Positions 1 to 8,689 of a DNA stretch of 64,000 bases are shown here, one piece after another. The stretch lies in the NCBI RefSeq assembly GCF_000724545.1, contig NZ_JHBV01000024.1, positions 1 to 64,000 of the forward strand, in the 5' to 3' direction. The translations under genes and the position numbers were made by a program. How positions within the stretch are numbered: the stretch's first letter is position 1; every line of letters begins with the position of its first letter. The stretch is from Aureispira sp. CCB-QB1 (lineage in GTDB: Bacteria; Bacteroidota; Bacteroidia; Chitinophagales; Saprospiraceae). The notes under the pieces were generated by a model. It saw only the letters and a program-made list of their open reading frames with translations, made no database searches and was not told where the DNA came from.

Positions 1-37
1 GTGAATTTTCTTTTCTTCATAAGCACTAATTTAAGCT

Positions 38-424
38 TTTTTTGCGAACTTAACTAGTGGTCCTAATTTTGGGGTATACTGCACTTCAACTATCGCAAAG
101 TTGAATTTTAATCAAAGAATAGCTATTCCAGAATTTTTCTATTTTTTAAGAAATCAAATAGAATATACCTTAAAGAAAATCCCAACAGGTATGGGAATTC
201 CTCACTTAAACCCTAATGTATTAAAAAACTTTCAATGCCCTTTCCCCCCACTCCAAGAACAACAACAAATAGCCAAGTACCTAGACGAAAAAACGGGCAT
301 TATAGACCAAATCATTGCCAATATCCAAAGCCAAGTAGAACGACTCAAAGAATTGCGGAAGAGCTTGATCAATGAGGTAGTCACGGGAAAAGTACGAGTA
401 CCAGAAATGGAGCATGTGAAATAA
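38..424 (+). pseudogene. hsdS: Type I restriction specificity subunit, C-terminal remnant
   Basis: Encodes the end of a second target-recognition domain followed by the conserved C-terminal spacer helix of HsdS (PPLQEQQQIAKYLDEKT, then the KELRKSLINEVVTGKV end). HsdS subunits choose the DNA site methylated and cut by type I R-M complexes and are normally about 400 residues. Here the reading frame is open only from position 38, with in-frame stops at 2, 20 and 35, so the first target-recognition domain and central spacer are missing. The only start codons available are internal, for example TTG at 101. It may be a dead remnant or a silent half-cassette used for recombination with a full hsdS outside the window. 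A complete hsdR lies 2.1 kb downstream on the same strand, consistent with one locus. Identity is clear; functionality is doubtful. Confidence 0.75.
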
Positions 425-788
425 AGATAGAACTATTTTAAAAGGTGCTTTATGTGGATAACTTTATACAAAAGAATATCTAAAAGATGATACTAGGCTG
501 AATTTAAAAGTTTATATATAGGCAAAAAAATGCCCTCTTAACATTCCTATTAAGAGGGGCTTTACTTAGATAAGTGGAAGGTTATTTAGTGAATCTAATT
601 CAAGCCTAAAACCTAGCTTATCTTTTTATCTTTAGAAGGAGAACAATCTATATGAATTAAACGTTCCTTTTTTATTTTGGTCTAAAAAGCAACAATAAAT
701 TATTTTATACCAATACATAAACATCTATTTTACAATACAATACAATACAAAAGGTATAATTTACGTCTAAATTTCGTCTATTTCACGT
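425..788. other. Intergenic region between convergent genes
   Basis: No gene is seen. It holds the hairpin at 533-558, a run of ACAAT-type short repeats around 731-750, and the first copy of an 18-bp repeat at 763-780 whose second copy lies at 785-802. Confidence 0.6.
531..560. terminator. Bidirectional terminator
   Basis: CCCTCTTAA (533-541) pairs with TTAAGAGGG (550-558). On the minus strand the stem is followed by seven T residues, so it is best suited to the minus-strand gene ending at 789, but it can also close the hsdS remnant. Confidence 0.6.
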
Positions 789-802
789 CTAAATTTCGTC
801 TA
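763..802. repeat. 22-bp tandem duplication at gene 3' end
   Basis: ACGTCTAAATTTCGTCTA occurs at 763-780 and again at 785-802, separated by TTTC. The second copy contains the stop codon and last codons of the minus-strand gene 789-2438, so the duplication has arisen exactly at the gene end. Confidence 0.7.
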
Positions 803-2438
803 AATACCAACACTTATCCGTTCCCAGTTTAATGCGCTTCTCTTTTTTCATTTTCTGAAGTAGATTTTTAATCTTATTGTCTTTTTGGTTATCATCTAAT
901 ATTTCAGGCAATTTTTTATCTAACAAGGTTCTAATATTTACTCTTTTTGCCTTTTTAAATTCTTTTAAGTAATTAATAATTAAATCACTATAATAACTAT
1001 CATCAAACCCTTTCATGTTAATATAGCTCTCTTCCTCCCCTGTTGCCTCTGCTATGGATGCTGATATATAAACATTAGGCTTTCGACCTTCAATCAATTT
1101 TTTAGCTCTTAAAGTTTTTATTTCTTCCTTCGTTAATAGCTTTCTTTTAGCCACCTTATCCAACAAAATAATGTCCAATAAAGTCAAGTCTTTAGCAGTA
1201 GCCAATTTTTGAGCGTATTTAAGGTCAATAACTTTTCCTATTATAGTAACCTTTACTCTATTATTAAAAATATCATAATCAGGTAAGGGGAAATACTTTT
1301 TCCTTTGAATAAGGAACATCTTTTTAATTCCACTACCAATAGTATCAATCATATTCAAACTAACCATTGCATTCGCCAAAAACTTGTTGCGATAACGATA
1401 CTCTGGCGCATCTGTAATAACGACATTTTCAACAGATTCTGGAATAAAAGTTCCTGCATTACTAAAAATCAATGTTCCTTCCTCATTTTCAACGACTACT
1501 ATTTTATGTCCTAAAGTGTAATCTTGGTGTGCGATACAATTATTCAACGCTTCTCTTATAATATAAGGATCATACTGATCTACTTCTTCAGGAAAAAGCG
1601 TATCATATCTCATGTAACGATATTTTAAATTCCTTATTTTGGAGTAAACCTCTGATGCAGAAATTAGTAAAGGGCATGTAAAATGAGCATAGTCTTTTTC
1701 TATGTTATCCTTATCTTTTAAAATCCACGTCATTTGACTAGTCGCAGGACTAAGAAAGTGCTCCGATTCAGGTTTTCCAAGCAATAAAATAGCGGCATTG
1801 GTTATCTTGCCTTTTATGGTCACTTTTGACTTGTTCAGAAATTTAGCATCATCCCAATCGCCAATATCTTTTTCTAATTTGGGATTTTTGGTTTTAAATA
1901 ACTTTCGAGCCTTTGCAATTGCTACTGGTGACAAATCTTCAATTGTAGCATTTTCAATAATTTGTGCACTCCAATCTTTTTGATTTACTTGTAATCTAAT
2001 ACGCTCCAACTCTTCTAAATTAAGAGGAACTAAAGCTTCTCCATCTCTACCATAATAATGCCCATCCCACGCAATAGGGATTCCTTTAGGGGCTGCTGGT
2101 ATATCAAGAATTAGAACTCGACCTTCTGGCAAATTTAATTCATGTATTTCAATAAAAGTGATTCTATTGGTTGTTTTATTTGCAATTTTTTCTTTCAAAG
2201 AAATAAGATGTTGCGGATTTACACCATACTGTGTATCAACAAATGACTTATCCTTATCTTTTATTCCAAATACTAACCAAGCAGAAGGAACACCTTTTAA
2301 GCTAGCCTCATTTGAAAGAGCAGAGAAATATTTACCAAGCTTATTAAAATCATATTGTTTTTTAGCTTCCTTAAACTCTACTATTTCATTTTCAACTCCT
2401 TGCGCAAGCAACAACCTTAATTTTGCTTCAACTTTCAT
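789..2438 (-). CDS. Schlafen-AlbA / RecG-C-like ATPase domain protein
   Basis: A 549-residue protein with an N-terminal AlbA_2 (Schlafen) domain, visible as ENEIVEFKEAKKQYDF near residue 17, then GVPSAWLVFGIKD and GIPIAWDGHYYGRDGE. A central COG2865-type GHKL-like ATPase region follows (IIREALNNCIAHQDY, then LIFSNAGTFIPE and MIDTIGSGIKKMF). The C-terminal third is lysine rich and helical and may be a winged-helix region. Members of this family bind nucleic acid and are often called predicted transcriptional regulators; many sit inside type I R-M loci or other defence islands. Here it lies between the hsdS remnant and hsdR on the opposite strand, so it may regulate hsdR or add a defence activity. 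The precise role is not known. Confidence 0.8.
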   Translation of the reverse strand: MKVEAKLRLLLAQGVENEIVEFKEAKKQYDFNKLGKYFSALSNEASLKGVPSAWLVFGIKDKDKSFVDTQYGVNPQHLISLKEKIANKTTNRITFIEIHELNLPEGRVLILDIPAAPKGIPIAWDGHYYGRDGEALVPLNLEELERIRLQVNQKDWSAQIIENATIEDLSPVAIAKARKLFKTKNPKLEKDIGDWDDAKFLNKSKVTIKGKITNAAILLLGKPESEHFLSPATSQMTWILKDKDNIEKDYAHFTCPLLISASEVYSKIRNLKYRYMRYDTLFPEEVDQYDPYIIREALNNCIAHQDYTLGHKIVVVENEEGTLIFSNAGTFIPESVENVVITDAPEYRYRNKFLANAMVSLNMIDTIGSGIKKMFLIQRKKYFPLPDYDIFNNRVKVTIIGKVIDLKYAQKLATAKDLTLLDIILLDKVAKRKLLTKEEIKTLRAKKLIEGRKPNVYISASIAEATGEEESYINMKGFDDSYYSDLIINYLKEFKKAKRVNIRTLLDKKLPEILDDNQKDNKIKNLLQKMKKEKRIKLGTDKCWYLDEI

Positions 2439-2536
2439 TTTTTATTTTAATTTGTAACCGTACTGATTCATAGGACTAAAGATACAGGTTTATACATAAA
2501 ATTTATATAAACCTTAATTTTAGTTCGTCATTTGTG

Positions 2537-2544
2537 TAACTTTG
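2537..2544 (+). promoter_or_regulatory. Putative -7 promoter box of hsdR
   Basis: TAACTTTG matches the Bacteroidota -7 consensus TAnnTTTG and lies 28 bp before ATG 2572. An upstream in-frame TTG at 2542 falls inside this box, which argues for the ATG as the true start. Confidence 0.5.
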
Positions 2545-2571
2545 AGGTTAAACCTTCAACATTTTTACAAC

Positions 2572-5500
2572 ATGAAAGAACTCGATTTACAAGATAAATA
2601 TCTAATCCATTTCTTAACCCAAAGAAGAGATGGTCTACAATATAGAGAAGTCAAAGCGAATACGGTATCTAGTCGATATTTGATCATAGAAGAAGACCTC
2701 AAAGAGTTTATCAGCAGTAGCAAACTAAATAAGAGCAACTATAAAAAGCTACTGAAACAGTACGACAATGAAAACGCTTTAATGGTTGAATTGATGGAAT
2801 TTTTGTTTGATAAAATCAAACGAGCTTCCAATATGGCCATCTTTATTAATAGTAATAAATCGGTTACGTTCAAGGGCTTAAAATTTCATTTGTTTTATCC
2901 TAGTGGCAGCGTTACGGAGGGCGATCAGCTTTTTGAAGAAAATATCTTTTCAGTAGTCCAAGAATTACCCTATATCTATAAACATGAAGGAAAAACAAAG
3001 TTTTCCTTTCGTCCAGATTTAACCTTCTTTGTGAATGGTTTATTTTTGGGTTATAGTGAGTTAAAATCTACCTACAACAACCAAAACACACGAAGAAACG
3101 GTCGTAAGAAAGTAGCCACCGACTATCAAAAAGCGGTTAGCAATTACTTAGATATTGCACAACATAATGACGTGAACAAGGATATTAAAAATGATATGCT
3201 CAAAATCTTTGAGAAAGCTATTCATATTACTTGTACGGACATTAATAACACCTATGTTATCCGAAACCTTGCCCTTAATTTTGAAGAGCTTAAAACTCAA
3301 ATTGATAGTAAGAGCTATTCTTTTGATAATTACCAAAAGAACGTAAAAAAGACCTTTAAGGAATATCCCTTATTGGACGAATATGATACTAGAGTACAGC
3401 GATTTGAAGAAGTTTTTAGAGCGCACTATTCTAAAAAAATGATTGAAAAAGAAATTCTCTATTATAATTTCATTGAACGAGAATACACCAAAAAGGAAGG
3501 CAACAAAGAAAAAGAGTACAAACATCATAGAGGGCGTTTAATTAGTCCTAGACCCAAACAAAAATTTGGTACAGATAAGATCATTGCCAAAGTAGAAGAG
3601 TTTTTGGAGCATGAACAAGAACCAGACTATTTTATCAATAAGCTCAAAAAAGAACTCAAACACCTAAGCAAAGAACAACAAGAAGAGTTAATTCATAAGC
3701 GTTCTAAGTATCAGAATAACAAACACGTTTATTCTTTATTGTTGCAATATGCAGCAGGATTTGGAAAAAGTAATATTATTGGATGGACGGCTCTACAATT
3801 AAAAGACCTTAGAAAAGATAAAGCCTATATCTATGATAAAATTATGTTAGTAGTGGATAGGGTGCAACTTCGTGACCAACTAGATACGAAGATGCACAAC
3901 ATGAATATTACCAATAGTTTGTTCCTAGAAACAGACAACCAAAAATCATTTTTAAAGGCATTAAATACAGACATTAGAATTGTTGTGGTCAACCTTCAAA
4001 AGTTTGGTTCTATCAAAGAATTACTAAATCCAGAAGCCGTTGAACGACTCGCAGAAATGCGTATTGCGTTTTTGATTGATGAAGTACACCGTTCCCAAAA
4101 GGGCGTACAACATGAAGAAATGGTCACTTTGTTTGATGAACTCCAAAGTAGTTTTGACAATAACGAGCAATACAAAGCTCAACAAAAAAAGAAAAATCTA
4201 ATTATTGGTTTTACTGCTACTCCGAGCGATCACACGTTGGCACGATTTGGAGAATTCAACAAGTATGCAGAAGGTGAAAAAATATGGATTCCTTTTGACA
4301 GCTATACAATGAAAGAAGCCATTTTGGATAAGTATATTTTAAATCCAATTGCGGGCTTAGTGGCGGTTTCTGCAAAGATGTTCTTTGAAATGCCTGAAAA
4401 TATTTTAGAAGGTTTTGAAGATGCTCCAGTTCGTTACGAACGATCATTTGATAAGGTCATAGAAAATGAAGAATATAATAAGAATTATAGAGTCCGTAAA
4501 AAGAAAATCTATGAAGATGAAGAACGAATAGAAGCCATTTCTAAATTCGTAGTAGAACGCCTTTTAAGTACCGTTTATCCAACGATTAGAGGAACAGGCA
4601 AAGCAATGTTGGCAGCGTCCTCTATTAAGGCAGCAATTAAGTACAAGCGGTTTATCCAACAGTACTTTGATGAAATGGTACAGAAAACTAAATATAATCG
4701 TTTTAAAGACGCTCCTATTTATATCGTTTATAGTTCGGATGGACAAACGCATCAAAGCGCAACAAGCTTAAATGGTAATTTATCAGAAGCTAAGGTTTTG
4801 CAGAATTTTGCACAAAAGAAGAATGGTATTATCATCGTAGTTGCCAAGCTCCAAACGGGCTTTGATGAACCTAAATTACAAACTTTGTTCCTAGACAAAG
4901 AGATTAGAGGGATTAACGCTATTCAAACTATATCAAGAGTCAATAGAACCACTAAGTATAAAAATGACTGTAAGATTGTTGATTTTTCTTATAAAAATGT
5001 CAACATTGATAACATCAAAAAAGCCTTTGAGCATTTCTCTAACCTTGTGGTTAGTGATTTTGACCCTTTAGGCGATGAAAAACGATTAGACGACCATTAT
5101 CAAGATTTAATTATTCATCCTATTTATACGCAGAACTTCAACGCCTTTGCAACCTATAATAGTGGCAATTCGGATGATATAAAAATCCCGTTGGACTTTG
5201 GAACAAACATAGATTTGTATTTAAAAGTATCTCCAGATGAAGCCAAAAACCTAAAATCAAAGGTTAATCAATATTTTAGAATTCTCAATTTGATTGAGTC
5301 TGTTATTCAGATAGAAGACAAACATAAAAACAAACTATTCTTAGAGTTTTGGAGAAGATTCAACAATGAATACAACAACATTAAAGGAAATGAATCTGAT
5401 GATATACTAGATGATGTTGAAATCTATTTTGATAACAAAATTGGAATCGTTGCTCCTAACGATTATATAAACCCACCAACAACAGGTGGAAAAACAGAAG

Positions 5501-5850
5501 AGGACGGCAATCCAACAACAGGTGGAGGACAACAACTAAAGTTAAATATTGAGGTCATTATCAAAAAGCTGAATGCAGCAGAAGCAGAAATAGAAGCTAA
5601 GATCAAAGATTTTGAAGATAAGGTAGAACTACTATTTAACTATATGCAAAAAGAAGGAAAACGCCTTATTGCTAAAATTAAAGATACTAGTCCTAATTTT
5701 GACGCTAATGATATTTATGACGAATTTAATAAGTTGTATAGAAGCTTTATTAGACGAAACAAGACCGAATTAGGGGCGTTTTTTGTCAAAGAGAGTAAAG
5801 CTTTGGTCAATCAATTTTGTGATGAATTTGAACGTAGAGTTAAGCAATAA
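2572..5850 (+). CDS. hsdR: Type I restriction enzyme R subunit
   Basis: The motor and nuclease subunit of a type I restriction system, 1092 residues from ATG 2572. The PD-(D/E)xK nuclease motif is at the N-terminus: RPDLTFF (Asp about 149) and SELKS (Glu about 163, Lys about 165). The superfamily-2 helicase follows, with a Walker-A-like AAGFGKSN, the DEAD-box-like IDEVHRSQKG, IIGFTATP, and motif VI QTISRVNRTT. The C-terminal third is helical and would contact HsdM, with a PTTGG-rich linker before it. Length and motif order fit complete HsdR. It needs HsdM and HsdS; only a remnant of HsdS is in the window, so the partners must lie to the left or be lost. Confidence 0.9.
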   Translation: MKELDLQDKYLIHFLTQRRDGLQYREVKANTVSSRYLIIEEDLKEFISSSKLNKSNYKKLLKQYDNENALMVELMEFLFDKIKRASNMAIFINSNKSVTFKGLKFHLFYPSGSVTEGDQLFEENIFSVVQELPYIYKHEGKTKFSFRPDLTFFVNGLFLGYSELKSTYNNQNTRRNGRKKVATDYQKAVSNYLDIAQHNDVNKDIKNDMLKIFEKAIHITCTDINNTYVIRNLALNFEELKTQIDSKSYSFDNYQKNVKKTFKEYPLLDEYDTRVQRFEEVFRAHYSKKMIEKEILYYNFIEREYTKKEGNKEKEYKHHRGRLISPRPKQKFGTDKIIAKVEEFLEHEQEPDYFINKLKKELKHLSKEQQEELIHKRSKYQNNKHVYSLLLQYAAGFGKSNIIGWTALQLKDLRKDKAYIYDKIMLVVDRVQLRDQLDTKMHNMNITNSLFLETDNQKSFLKALNTDIRIVVVNLQKFGSIKELLNPEAVERLAEMRIAFLIDEVHRSQKGVQHEEMVTLFDELQSSFDNNEQYKAQQKKKNLIIGFTATPSDHTLARFGEFNKYAEGEKIWIPFDSYTMKEAILDKYILNPIAGLVAVSAKMFFEMPENILEGFEDAPVRYERSFDKVIENEEYNKNYRVRKKKIYEDEERIEAISKFVVERLLSTVYPTIRGTGKAMLAASSIKAAIKYKRFIQQYFDEMVQKTKYNRFKDAPIYIVYSSDGQTHQSATSLNGNLSEAKVLQNFAQKKNGIIIVVAKLQTGFDEPKLQTLFLDKEIRGINAIQTISRVNRTTKYKNDCKIVDFSYKNVNIDNIKKAFEHFSNLVVSDFDPLGDEKRLDDHYQDLIIHPIYTQNFNAFATYNSGNSDDIKIPLDFGTNIDLYLKVSPDEAKNLKSKVNQYFRILNLIESVIQIEDKHKNKLFLEFWRRFNNEYNNIKGNESDDILDDVEIYFDNKIGIVAPNDYINPPTTGGKTEEDGNPTTGGGQQLKLNIEVIIKKLNAAEAEIEAKIKDFEDKVELLFNYMQKEGKRLIAKIKDTSPNFDANDIYDEFNKLYRSFIRRNKTELGAFFVKESKALVNQFCDEFERRVKQ

Positions 5851-5862
5851 GCACACAAAAAA

Positions 5863-5889
5863 CGCAACAGGATATTTCATTTTGTTGCG
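5863..5889. terminator. Convergent terminator hsdR/JAB protein
   Basis: CGCAACA (5863-5869) pairs with TGTTGCG (5883-5889). Reading the minus strand, TTTTTTGTG follows the stem, so it mainly ends the minus-strand gene; it also lies 13 bp after the hsdR stop. Confidence 0.6.
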
Positions 5890-5900
5890 CTTCTATCTTA

Positions 5901-6575
5901 TCATTTACGCACCCGTATTTTTTCAACCTCTTCAACAGATAGCCCCGTAAATTTAACAATAGATTCTATCTCCATTCCACTACTTTTAAGTTCTTTAGCA
6001 ATTTTTAGTTTTGCTTTTCGGTCAGCTTCTTTGACTTTTTCTTTGAGTGTTTCTTTGGCTTTTTTATTCGCTTCTTTTATCAACTGTTCAGACTCTTCTC
6101 TAATGTTTTGAATGAGTTGATAAGTAGGAATGTATTTTGTACTTTCTCTTAAAGTATCCATTAGTCCAATATTCTCAAAAGATAAATAGCTCCTAGTCGA
6201 GATAATCAAATGATCTATAACAGGCGTTTTTACAATACGCCCTACTTGAATTAAACGGTCGGTTATATCCTTATCTCCTGTTGATGGTTGTAATTCACCG
6301 CTTGGGTGATTATGGCAAAGCATGATTTTAACTGCTCGTTTTTGGAGAGCTAAACTAAATACTTCCATAGGCTCTACTAAGGTTGCATTAACCGTACCCA
6401 AACTAATTAACTCTATAAATAGAATACGATTGTTATTTTCAAGACCAATTACCCAAAAATGTTCTCTATTCTGGTCTATCTTTTCTTCACGCAATAGAAT
6501 TTTTTGCATGACTCCATAAATATCATCTGAATTGAGAACTTTGATTTTTTCGGCTTCTGTGAGTTTAATATCCAT
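5901..6575 (-). CDS. RadC-like JAB-domain protein with helical tail
   Basis: Contains the JAB/MPN (RadC, UPF0758) metalloprotease-like core: CHNHPSGELQPSTGD with its HxH...D zinc ligands, followed by DRLIQVGRIVKTPVIDHLIIS. It lacks the N-terminal helix-hairpin-helix of long RadC proteins. After the core comes a lysine/glutamate-rich coiled coil, then LKSSGMEIESIVKFTGLSVEEV, a motif usually found at the C-terminus of Rpn/PD-(D/E)xK transposase-type nucleases. ATG at 6575 (MDIKLTEAEK) is preferred over an upstream ATG at 6635 because family similarity begins there. Such proteins are frequent in mobile and defence regions, but their function is unproven. Confidence 0.75.
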   Translation of the reverse strand: MDIKLTEAEKIKVLNSDDIYGVMQKILLREEKIDQNREHFWVIGLENNNRILFIELISLGTVNATLVEPMEVFSLALQKRAVKIMLCHNHPSGELQPSTGDKDITDRLIQVGRIVKTPVIDHLIISTRSYLSFENIGLMDTLRESTKYIPTYQLIQNIREESEQLIKEANKKAKETLKEKVKEADRKAKLKIAKELKSSGMEIESIVKFTGLSVEEVEKIRVRK

Positions 6576-6694
6576 TCTATTAAAGATAAGTGTACTTATT
6601 AATATGTGCAGATCAATAAAAGTAGTTAAAATCAAACTTTTAATGCCTCTTTTCCGTAAGAATTTAGGTTATTTAGAATATAAAAATCAATATC

Positions 6695-7402
6695 ATGGGG
6701 AGAAATAGAACAGGAGCTTCTAGTATTAAAAGTACCACACGTATAGAATTAAGCTACTTAGTAAAAGGAAAACTGATTGTTAAAGGAAAAACTCAATCTG
6801 GTACAGTATCTTGGAATTCAGGAGTAAAAATTCAAATTATATCAAAATGGACAGCAGAAGAAAATTATTTACAATTTATCTATCAATGTTCTAACTCTAG
6901 CGAAGGATGGACAAAAGATTTGAATTATAGGATAGAATTAGCAAGCGTTAAAAGCAATTTAGGCAAAGGAGAGGTACTTTATTTTGTTTGTCCTATTAAT
7001 GGGAAACGATGCCGTATTTTGTACTTAGATTTTAATGATCTTAAATTCAAATCTAGAGAAGCATATTCTAAACGACTTTATTACAATTGTCAATGGCAAA
7101 GTAAGTATGATAATTGGTTAACTCGTTACCACGATACTAAAAGGCAAATAGAAGCTTTAGAAAAGCAACCATACCGAAAAACATACAATAATAAGCCTAC
7201 TAAAAAGGCTTTGAGAATAAAGCACCTCAAAGAAAAGTTAGATTTGTATGAATTCCGCAAAAACAATATCTTCAATTGGAGGTGTCGTAATTGGGGCGTT
7301 GATCTTTTCTCTATGCCTTTATTGACACAAAAAACCGTTATAAATACAGGAAACTTCTTTTTTGATTATCCCACCAAAAGTAAATTATTCTCTTTTAGAT
7401 AA
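6695..7402 (+). CDS. Hypothetical protein with degenerate zinc-ribbon-like region
   Basis: 235 residues, basic. The middle (YFVCPINGKRCRILYL, then EAYSKRLYYNCQWQSK) resembles a family common in mobile elements in which two CxxC pairs form a zinc ribbon. Here the pairs are incomplete: one Cys pair spaced CPINGKRC and one lone Cys. The C-terminal part is rich in Lys/Arg and Tyr. ATG 6695 follows directly on an AT-rich leader. It is the last gene before the integrated element on this side. No function is assigned. Confidence 0.55.
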   Translation: MGRNRTGASSIKSTTRIELSYLVKGKLIVKGKTQSGTVSWNSGVKIQIISKWTAEENYLQFIYQCSNSSEGWTKDLNYRIELASVKSNLGKGEVLYFVCPINGKRCRILYLDFNDLKFKSREAYSKRLYYNCQWQSKYDNWLTRYHDTKRQIEALEKQPYRKTYNNKPTKKALRIKHLKEKLDLYEFRKNNIFNWRCRNWGVDLFSMPLLTQKTVINTGNFFFDYPTKSKLFSFR

Positions 7403-7538
7403 AGTCCAACCTTCTCTAACTATAAAAGTATAGAATCAAAGTTCCCGTTAAAATAACATGAAAATAACGGTGTATGCCTTGTTTTATGAAATAGCAAAAC
7501 AGGTAATTGTTTTAACTATGTTTTAACCAACAAAAAAC

Positions 7539-7569
7539 AAAGGGTTCAAGCAAAACGCTCAAACCCTTT
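7539..7569 (-). terminator. Original terminator of the tRNA-Pro gene, displaced by the element
   Basis: AAAGGGTTCAAGC (7539-7551) faces GCTCAAACCCTTT (7557-7569). Two positions mismatch on the plus strand, but in minus-strand RNA both become G-U wobbles, giving a full 13-bp stem followed by a GTTTTTTG tract. The signal therefore works on the strand of the tRNA, and it lies just outside the distal att repeat. Confidence 0.65.
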
Positions 7570-7580
7570 ATATATCGAAT

Positions 7581-7595
7581 GTCGGGATGACTGGA
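7581..7595. repeat. Distal attachment repeat (attL-type) of the element
   Basis: GTCGGGATGACTGGA is identical to 30837-30851, which is the 3' end of the tRNA-Pro gene plus one base. Identity stops on both sides (t/a before, t/c after). This is the expected duplicate for integration into a tRNA 3' end. Confidence 0.85.
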
Positions 7596-7781
7596 TTCAC
7601 TAAGCTCTCTATTTTATAAAACATTGAAAATCAAAACATACCCCTTCCTTCTCCCCCCCTTATATTATTATTATTATTAAAAATATAAGGATATAGGGTT
7701 CAGACGTGTTAAATAGTTTAAGTCCTTGTTTTTTAGATTTTTAGTTGGCACTTTTTTCTTATATTTTCGTTGTGATTTCTT

Positions 7782-8195
7782 TTAAAGCTTTTTCTTCTCT
7801 AATAGGTCAATTATTTTGTCCTTAGCCTCGAGGAGTTTTGTTTTTTCAGCTATTAAGAGGTCTTTTTCTTTCAACTTTTGTTTAAGATACTCTATCTCTT
7901 TCTTTTCTCCTTTTACTTCCTCTTTGCTTTCTAACGCTTTTTGAGCATGTAGTTGTCTATTTTTTTTATCTGCCTTAGATGGGTCTATAAACATCTCTCC
8001 TACCCCAAACAATACCCAATCTATACTAACACCAAATTTCTCACCTAAAGGGATCAATATTTTTGCACTTGGTAAGGATTGTTTTTTAAGTATTCTTCCT
8101 ATTGCAGTATGAGAGATTTGTATCTCATTTGCAAAACTACTTACGTTTTTACTGCATTTTCCTATAGCCAACTCAAGTCTCTGTTCTACAGTCAT
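7782..8195 (-). CDS. CI-like HTH repressor with C-terminal coiled coil
   Basis: 137 residues. The N-terminal XRE/CI-type helix-turn-helix spans about residues 1-68 (SSFANEIQISHTAIGRILKKQ, then FGVSIDWVLFGVGEMF). A strongly charged coiled coil from about residue 85 to the end may allow oligomerisation. There is no peptidase domain, so a RecA-type self-cleavage switch is unlikely. It is transcribed away from the replication genes, the normal position of a lysogeny repressor. Direct repeats of AAATGTGCTTTTT at 8215 and 8256, just upstream of its start, and palindromes further right are candidate operators. Confidence 0.8.
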   Translation of the reverse strand: MTVEQRLELAIGKCSKNVSSFANEIQISHTAIGRILKKQSLPSAKILIPLGEKFGVSIDWVLFGVGEMFIDPSKADKKNRQLHAQKALESKEEVKGEKKEIEYLKQKLKEKDLLIAEKTKLLEAKDKIIDLLEKKKL

Positions 8196-8214
8196 TTGTA
8201 ATTAATTATTAAAT

Positions 8215-8268
8215 AAATGTGCTTTTTATTCACTTTTTTACTAATCAAAGCTTGCAAATGTGCTTTTT
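8215..8268. promoter_or_regulatory. Pair of direct repeats upstream of the repressor, candidate operators
   Basis: AAATGTGCTTTTT occurs at 8215-8227 and 8256-8268, 41 bp apart (about four helical turns), directly upstream of the repressor start codon. Role as an operator is inferred from position only. Confidence 0.4.
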
Positions 8269-8282
8269 GTTTCGTAATTTTG
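8252..8282 (+). promoter_or_regulatory. Putative rightward (early) promoter
   Basis: TAATTTTG at 8275-8282 fits the TAnnTTTG -7 box, with TTG at 8252-8254 in a reasonable -33 position. It would drive the 38-residue gene and the replication genes. Confidence 0.45.
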
Positions 8283-8357
8283 AATTATTGATTTTTAAAT
8301 TGACATCAACAAAACAAAAATTAGCTACTAAGATATAAAAAAGCTGTGTATTACTAT

Positions 8358-8424
8358 CTATTGGGGAATAGAAGTTTGTACGGTCTAGGTGACTTATTAG
8401 GAAGTTGGATATTTGGGGAAATAT
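8358..8424. promoter_or_regulatory. Two similar palindromes with GGGG centre
   Basis: CTATT-GGGG-AATAG (8358-8371) and ATATTT-GGGG-AAATAT (8409-8424) share the core TATT(T)GGGG(A)AATA. Their centres are 52 bp apart, close to five turns of DNA. They could be paired operators or, if the promoter at 8275 is used, hairpins in the leader RNA. Confidence 0.4.
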
Positions 8425-8512
8425 TCAGGAGTGTTCGACTCTCTCCCACCTAACAAATTAAATTATTCATAAAAGTTGTGAAAAACTGCCCTAAAGGCGG
8501 TTAGGCGTAGCT

Positions 8513-8629
8513 ATGCCTAAAAAGAAGGATATGTCATTGAAAGAGATTTTAATACAGGTGAAAAATGGATTTTATCAACAGGCTATCAAAGCCACTAGAG
8601 CCAAACAGAAGGAAAAAACAAGGGAATAA
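8513..8629 (+). CDS. Small basic protein (38 residues)
   Basis: ATG 8513 opens a 38-codon frame (starts MPKKKDMSLKEILIQ) ending at TAA 8629, between the early promoter and the next HTH gene. It is lysine rich and probably helical. It overlaps a near-perfect palindrome, TTAGGCGTAGCTATGCCTAA at 8501-8520, that includes its start codon. Coding is plausible but unproven, and no function is recognised. Confidence 0.4.
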   Translation: MPKKKDMSLKEILIQVKNGFYQQAIKATRAKQKEKTRE

Positions 8630-8689
8630 CTTCGGTTCTCTCTTTTCAACATTTTAACAATAATTCATATAAATAAAAACCATCATCAA

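Larger units (their letters stand above)
7403..7781. other. Junction region: tRNA-type terminator, distal attachment repeat, spacer
   Basis: No gene is seen. The region contains the hairpin at 7539-7569, the 15-bp repeat at 7581-7595 marking the element's left end, and an AT-rich spacer with TTATTATTATTATT before the repressor gene end. Confidence 0.6.
8196..8512. other. Divergent control region of the element
   Basis: No gene larger than a few codons is seen. It holds a putative rightward promoter, two direct repeats of a 13-mer, and two palindromes with a GGGG centre, all described separately. Confidence 0.6.

Noticed and set aside
2542-2571. Upstream TTG start for hsdR
   Set aside because: The TTG lies inside the putative -7 box; ATG 2572 is the better start.
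8386-8453. A tRNA-like fold: acceptor TAGGTGA/CCACCTA and a TTCGA T-loop around a GGGG loop
   Set aside because: Only 68 nt, D-arm too short, anticodon stem closes to a four-base loop, one mismatch each in acceptor and T-stem. It is more likely chance plus the operator-like palindrome.
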